A DNA stretch of 64,000 nt, taken from the NCBI GenBank assembly GCA_023313575.1, contig JAJTTP010000039.1, positions 1 through 64,000 of the forward strand, read 5' to 3'. The notes beneath the pieces were generated by a model. That model was not told where the DNA came from. It did no database searches and saw only the letters and a list, made by a program, of their open reading frames with translations. Below are positions 59,500-64,000 of this stretch, piece by piece (the first letter of the stretch is position 1; each line of letters starts with the position of its first letter). Source of the DNA: Eutypella sp. D-1 (lineage: Eukaryota > Ascomycota > Sordariomycetes > Xylariales > Diatrypaceae). The translations under genes and the position numbers were made by a program.

Positions 59500-60890
59500 A
59501 AAATATGAACTTTAACACTAATAATTATGTTGGATTAAATGGAACACGTATTAATAGCAGCAAGTCTTTTTTAAATAGCCATAATTTAACTTTTAATAAT
59601 AAATTCTTTTTTTTGAGGGCGGGATTTACAACAATGTCTTTTTACAGCAGCAGGAATTGAGGTTTAATAACAAATAGAAAATATAAAGTTAAGGAGATTA
59701 ATAAAACTCCTTACGATTTGGCTTTAGAATATTCAAATAAAGGTGTAAGAATAACTGCGTTAGAAGTAAATAATGTGTTAGCCTTTACCAAATTTAGTAT
59801 AGATCAAAATACTTTGGATTTGATTTTAAGTAAAAATCCTACAAATTTTATAAATTTAGATAAAAATACTATCTCGTCCGAATTATTTTTAGATGAAATA
59901 GGTACTATTAGAAATGAGAAAAGTAAAGGAGGAGTCTATATCTGAACACATATAGCCACAGGTAAAAGATTTTTTAGTACAACTTCGTCCGAAGGAAGGC
60001 AAAATAAAAACATAAATGATCCTAGTTTTATATCAGGATTCACGGATGCGGAAGGTACTTTTCATATTTCTGTGTATCCTAGGGAAACTTCAAAGTTGAA
60101 ATGACGTGTGCAGATTCGATTAGAATTTTGTTTACATGAGAAAGATTTACCTCAATTATTAAGTATTCAAGAATATTTTAAAGGAATCGGATATATAGCT
60201 ATAGATTCTAAAAATAATAAGGCTTTTTTTAGGGTTTCAAATGTTCAAGATATAATTAAACTTATAATCCCTCATTTTAATAAGTATCCTTTATTAACTA
60301 AGAAACGTCAAGACTTTCTTTTGTGAAGTAAGGTAGCCAATATTATGGAAATGGGTGGACATTTAACTAGTGAAGGACTCCTGGAAATTATCAGAATTAA
60401 AGCTAATAATAATAAAGGTCTTTCACCAAAATTAATCGCAGCTTTTCCAAACATTAAACCTTATGAACTGCCTGATCTGCAACCAATACCTATTTATGAT
60501 CCTTCCTGATTAGTGGGTTTCGTAGCGGGTGATGGATCTTTTTCAGCTTATCCTTATAGATCGAAAACTTATAAAGTTAAATTTTTTATAACTCAACACA
60601 ATAGAGATTTAACTTTGCTCGAGGAAATTAAAGATTATTTAAAGGTAGGTAATATTTACAAAAATGGTAATAGTTTGAATTATGAAGTAGGATCAATGAA
60701 AAGTTGTTTAGATATTATAATACCCTTTTTTGATCGATATCCTATTCCATCTACTGCTCTTAAATCTCATAATTTTAAGATCTGAAAAGAAATAGTTGAA
60801 ATACTTAATAATAAGAACATTGGTGCAGACTCAGCTAGAAAAGAAAGAATCGATTCTTTATTGTCTGAATTTAATAAATGAGGATAAAGT
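59500..60890 (+). CDS. LAGLIDADG endonuclease (rnl intron), UGA-rich
   Basis: A long open frame in the UGA=Trp code, with a leader of about 180 residues (LRAGFTTMSFYSSRN, then SIDQNTLDLILSKNPTNFIN). Domain one is DPSFISGFTDAEGTFHISVY and domain two DPSWLVGFVAGDGSFSAYPY. At least six UGA codons are used, e.g. KLKWRVQ, LLWSKVA, SWLVGF and KIWKEIVE. The end (LLSEFNKWG) is reached at TAA near 60889. Longer leader than any other HEG here. I did not trace every codon of the leader, so a hidden break is possible. Confidence 0.75.
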
Positions 60891-60898
60891 TTATGTAA

Positions 60899-61205
60899 AA
60901 AATTGTATGTAGGATCATCTCGTCAATTAGCTAGGAGATTAATAGGTTACTTTAAAGGTACTCATGCAAGTGTCGGAAAATTTTTACCTCTTTTAAAAGA
61001 GGAGGGTTTAAAAGCTTTTACTTTAGATGTTATAACCTTTAATGAAGAATATTATGAAGGATTAGAATTTTGTTTAGAACAGTATTTCTTACTTCATAGT
61101 AAATTCAATCTTAATACATTAAAGGTAGTTAATGATATCTTACCAGTGGCGACTTACTTAGATGGGGAACCGCTTCGCACAAAAAACACAAATCTTAAAT
61201 GAGAA
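60899..61205 (+). pseudogene. GIY-YIG domain fragment
   Basis: LYVGSSRQLARRLIGYFKGT starts at the second half of the GIY-YIG core (YVGS); the GIY half is missing. GLEFCLEQYFLLHSKFNLNT gives the conserved Glu region. It runs into the next GIY-YIG ORF after a small GCTTCGC scrap (PLRTKNTNL). The first part of the domain may be lost to joining with the preceding LAGLIDADG ORF. Confidence 0.7.
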
Positions 61206-61839
61206 TAAAGGAAAATCTGGTATATATCTTTGAACAAATAAGGATAATGGTAAATCATATGTAGGATCTGGTGTGGATTTAAAAAATAGATTGAAACATT
61301 ATTATTCCTTAGATTTAATGAGAAGTAAAATAAAGTTAGGTCAAAGCAAGATATATGCAGCAATTCTGAAATACGGGCATTCGCACTTTAAATTAGAGAT
61401 CCTTGAGTACTGTAATAAATCTGATGTTATAGATAGAGAAAATTACTATCTAAATCTTCTTAAACCTGAATATAATATCTTACAAGTAGCCGGGTCTTCA
61501 TTAGGTTATAGACACTCAGTAGATACTAAGGAAAGAATAAGAGCGTCTTTAGTGGGGAGATATGACGGAGAAAATAACCAAATGTATGGTTTATTTGGTG
61601 AGAGCCACCCGTGGTTTGGTCAAAAGCATTCAGAGGAATCTAAATTGAATATGAGTAAATCCAAGGGAATATCCCTTGAGGTTTTAGATTTGCAGACTGA
61701 AGAGCGGTCTAATTACTTTTCAATGGCTAAAGCTGCGGAGGCCATAGGTTGTAGCGCAGCTGCTTTAAGTAAGGGGCTAAAAAAATCTAATCCTTTCGTT
61801 TTAAAAAAAAGGTTTCAAGTAAAACGAAGTGATCTGTAA
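61200..61839 (+). CDS. GIY-YIG endonuclease with NUMOD3 and NUMOD1 modules
   Basis: NKGKSGIYLWTNKDNGKSYV, then GSGVDLKNRLKHYY (UGA Trp) is a full GIY-YIG core. YAAILKYGHSHFKLEILEYC, RENYYLNLLKPEYNILQV, GENNQMYGLFGESHPWFGQK and HSEESKLNMSKSKG (NUMOD3 repeats) follow, then a NUMOD1 end (FSMAKAAEAIGCSAAALSKG). Stop at TAA 61837. The reading frame begins before the first Met (61273), probably at about 61200. Intact. Confidence 0.88.
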
Positions 61840-61890
61840 ATGGAGTTATAAGGATAATAACTAAATGATATAGTATCTCAATCTCTGAGC

Positions 61891-62530
61891 TTGCAAGCTC
61901 TGTTTATGTATACTAAAGATTTAGCTCTATTAATATATTCTTCTGATAAACAAGAAGATTTTATCTTTAATTTAGGAATACATCATAGTATCTTTAGTCG
62001 TTGTAATACAAAAGGAGAGGCTTATCTGAATAAATATATTTTTACTGATTATTTAATAAAGGATGTAGAAAGAAGTAATATGGCAGAGGCTGAAGTATTT
62101 GTAATGTTAGAAGAAGATAGAAGAGCTCTTAAAGAGACCTCAAAAAAGGGGAGACATATTACTCTGATTACAGAGAGTGATCGTGATAATATTAAAACTT
62201 TTGATAGTATTAAGAGTTGTCTGGACTTTTTAAAGAGTATTGACAGTACATTTAACAAATCGACTTTATACAAATATGTAGGAACAGGTAAACCATATAA
62301 AGGGTTTATAGTTCAATGAGCTAACGAAGACACTTTTCACATTAAAGATAAAAGTATATTTGTATCTGTAAGAAATGTAGAAACGGGGTCGGTAAGTGAA
62401 TATTCATCTTTAAGACAGGCAGCTGCGTCTTTGGCTCCTGATATACGTACAACAGGTCAAACTATTAAGGTTTATGCTGAAAGTGGAAAATTATTTGAAG
62501 GAAAATATTTAATTACTTATAAAAATAATT
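61891..62530 (+). CDS. Unknown N-terminus with NUMOD1-like repeats
   Basis: The frame is open to TAA at about 62530 if UGA at 62317 is Trp. The N-terminal part (SSDKQEDFIFNLGIHHSIFS, then NKYIFTDYLIKDVERSNMAE) is not known to me. Two NUMOD1-like modules follow: KTFDSIKSCLDFLKSIDSTF ending KPYKGFIV, and GSVSEYSSLRQAAASLAPDI ending FEGKYLIT. It has no nuclease motif and resembles the NUMOD1-repeat ORF of the atp6 intron, which has the same type of intron core. This pairing suggests the protein belongs to that intron. Confidence 0.65.
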
Positions 62531-62935
62531 AAATTGGAAAATTAAAATTAATAATTATATTTATTTAGAATTAAGGATATCAACTTAGGAAATTGATGTC
62601 TCGTGCAATAAAGGAGCAAACTCCGGGGAAACCCTAAAACTACTGATACTAAGCTTAATATGAAAATATATCGGTGGACCAGCTAATCCCTGGTGTAAAG
62701 TAATAACTCAGTAGATTCTATAAATAGGAACGGGTGATCGCGGATCTAAGTCAGTGTTAAAGTAGCACTGTAAAAGAGCAACGAGCAGAAGCTTCTTCGG
62801 TATTATATTATACTGTAAGGTGTGCTCTAGTCACCGGGAGACCGGCGCTTAGCTAAATAATGTGCTAGGCTTAATGTATAATCACAACATCCTGGACCTA
62901 AAATAATAATATTAGGGTTGAAGTTGTGACGGAAT

Positions 62936-63220
62936 GATGTAACGATACAACAGCTGTCTCTATGATTGACTCAGTGAAATTGGCATAGCAGTGCTTATGT
63001 GTGATTATAGTATTGTAATCCCGCTGCGTAAGTGAAAGTCTTACTCTATGAACTTACTTTTTATTCGGATTTACTGAAAAATCCATGTAAACCATACTTT
63101 GTATGACTAGTTTAATAATATGAAACTATTATTTGCAGTCTATGAGGCTTAATTATTATATAAGTAGAGGTTAATTATAAATGGATAATTAACTAATACA
63201 AAACAAATATACTAGATACC
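62936..63220 (+). rRNA. rnl: Large-subunit rRNA, exon 8
   Basis: GATGTAACGATACAACAGCT, GTCTCTATGATTGACTCAGT, then GAAATTGGCATAGCAGTG and AATCCCGCTGCGTAAGTGAA match 23S about 1940-2070. The boundary with the following segment is not resolved. Confidence 0.85.
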
Positions 63221-63890
63221 TCTAGTATAAAAGGGAAACTAATTATAGTAACACCTTTATTTTAACCTATGTAAAATATGCTAGAGCTATAATGTAAAGT
63301 TTGGAAGTTATACTATAGCAGTCATATCTGATAAGCGAGTGAACGTAATTGGCCTCCAGGTATTCATTAGCTAAATTAACTATTAGTTTTCGCGACCTTC
63401 GGTTAAAAAAAAATCAAAACCTAAAATCCGCTTCGCATAGATATATATCAAATATGGTGTATTAAATTTAGATTTTATTTTGGATTTTTTTTTTAACTCC
63501 GTATCCCCATCGGGGATGGGGGCCCCCTCCCTAGGGGAACGGAGGTTATTAAAACTAAAAATATCTCTCTTGTATGTATTTTATACACCATATTTATGTA
63601 GAAATTATGCAAATAGGAAGTAAGATATAACGTAAATTTACTGGTGAATATGAAGAGGGGAATAAACGCATACGACCTCAAAAAAAAGAAATAGACAAGA
63701 AATCTTTATCCCTCCGGGATCCGCAGATATATTAAACTTCGAATTTTAATAGAGGAATAGGTATTGCAGGGTGCGTTACGGAACCTGCATTTATACTTCG
63801 CCGTAGAGAGTAATATACTACTATTAATTGGGTAGATTCTATAAGTTATCTGAAGAAGATAGTGAGGTCTCAACTGGTAGTAAAAACCTG
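63220..63890 (+). other. rnl segment also present in the rns intron
   Basis: Shares long stretches with 16640-17110 (GAACCTGCATTTATACTTCG, then GTAATATACTA and GAGGTCTCAACTGGTAGTA). Two insertions distinguish it: hairpin elements at 63391-63548 and TTTATCCCTCCGGG near 63704. It may be part of rnl domain V or an intron. Confidence 0.6.
63391..63548. mobile_element. Composite A-run/T-run palindrome + 52-mer
   Basis: GCGACCTTCGGTTAAAAAAA ... GGATTTTTTTTTTAA, joined to the same 52-mer as at 19721-19772 (identical, ending GAACGGAGGTTA). It interrupts sequence conserved in the rns intron copy. Confidence 0.88.
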
Positions 63891-64000
63891 GCCCGCAAGG
63901 AGGAATGGTAGTTAACTCAAATGTGTAATTATAGAAGGATCTTATTTTAGATATGTTAGCTAAAGGAGGTCTTTAATTCGATCGGGAATTAGATTGTTGT
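63891..64000 (+). other. rnl or intron sequence to window end
   Basis: CCTGGCCCGCAAGGAGGAAT then AAAGGAGGTCTTTAATTCGA. rnl should continue beyond the window; I cannot assign these bases to exon or intron. Confidence 0.4.

Larger units (their letters stand above)
58851..62935 (+). other. 4.1-kb rnl intron with several HEGs
   Basis: It lies between GCATGAAT and GATGTAACGATACAACAG (23S about 1931). Contents in order: structured sequence to about 59460 without an ORF, a LAGLIDADG ORF, two GIY-YIG units, a NUMOD1-rich ORF and an atp6-type core (ACTCCGGGGAAACCCTAAA at 62619, GATCGCGGATCTAAGTCAGT at 62737, GAGCAACGAGCAGAAGCTTC at 62776). It is probably more than one intron, nested or fused. Confidence 0.75.

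Noticed and set aside
1..64000. CRISPR array, linear-plasmid polymerase genes, rps3
   Set aside because: No regularly spaced repeats, no DNA or RNA polymerase motifs, and no rps3-like frame are visible in this window; rps3 may lie in the part of rnl beyond it.

Overview
This window is a stretch of a large, intron-rich fungal mitochondrial genome. The DNA is AT-rich, and UGA is read as tryptophan: a tRNA-Trp with anticodon UCA is present, and UGA falls at conserved Trp positions in cox3, nad1 and elsewhere. All recognised genes lie on the + strand. The order nad1 - nad4 - atp8 - atp6 - rns - tRNAs - nad6 - cox3 - tRNAs - rnl fits filamentous ascomycetes (Pezizomycotina). A leotiomycete relative is my best guess, from remembered gene orders only.

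Layout. 1-2917: degenerate homing-endonuclease (HEG) sequence in a nad1 intron, then the last nad1 exon. 3050-8310: an intact nad4, followed by a dead HEG, a second copy of the nad4 3' end, another dead HEG and a short nad4 5' fragment. 8912-11226: atp8 and atp6 (one intron, with an unusual protein of three NUMOD1-like repeats and no nuclease domain). 11227-14625: three non-standard reading frames. Two of them carry a COX1-tail-like segment; one is a single 551-codon frame joining a deleted ATP9 hairpin, that tail and a complete class-III aminotransferase. 15385-18730: rns with one composite intron. 18.7-24.2 kb: GIY-YIG and LAGLIDADG debris and seven tRNAs. 24265-27175: nad6 with one intron. 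28.7-30.2 kb: two unrecognised frames. 31364-43345: cox3 in eight exons and seven introns. 44.6-45.3 kb: tRNAs Ile, Ser and Pro. From about 45.4 kb to the window end: rnl, with at least seven introns, including a group II intron with a clear domain V that encodes a LAGLIDADG protein.

Selfish DNA dominates. Intact two-domain LAGLIDADG ORFs lie in cox3 (several fused in frame to the upstream exon) and in rnl. GIY-YIG ORFs lie in rnl introns. Dead HEG copies directly follow the nad4, nad6 and cox3 stop codons. On top of this are several families of small GC-rich or A-run/T-run hairpin elements, some inserted cleanly into HEG codons; the preserved flanks show they are mobile.

The core genes supply complex I (nad1, nad4, nad6), complex IV (cox3), ATP synthase (atp6, atp8) and the mitoribosome (rns, rnl, tRNAs). 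Intron and rRNA exon edges are estimates unless stated. Frameshifts in homopolymer runs could be assembly errors.
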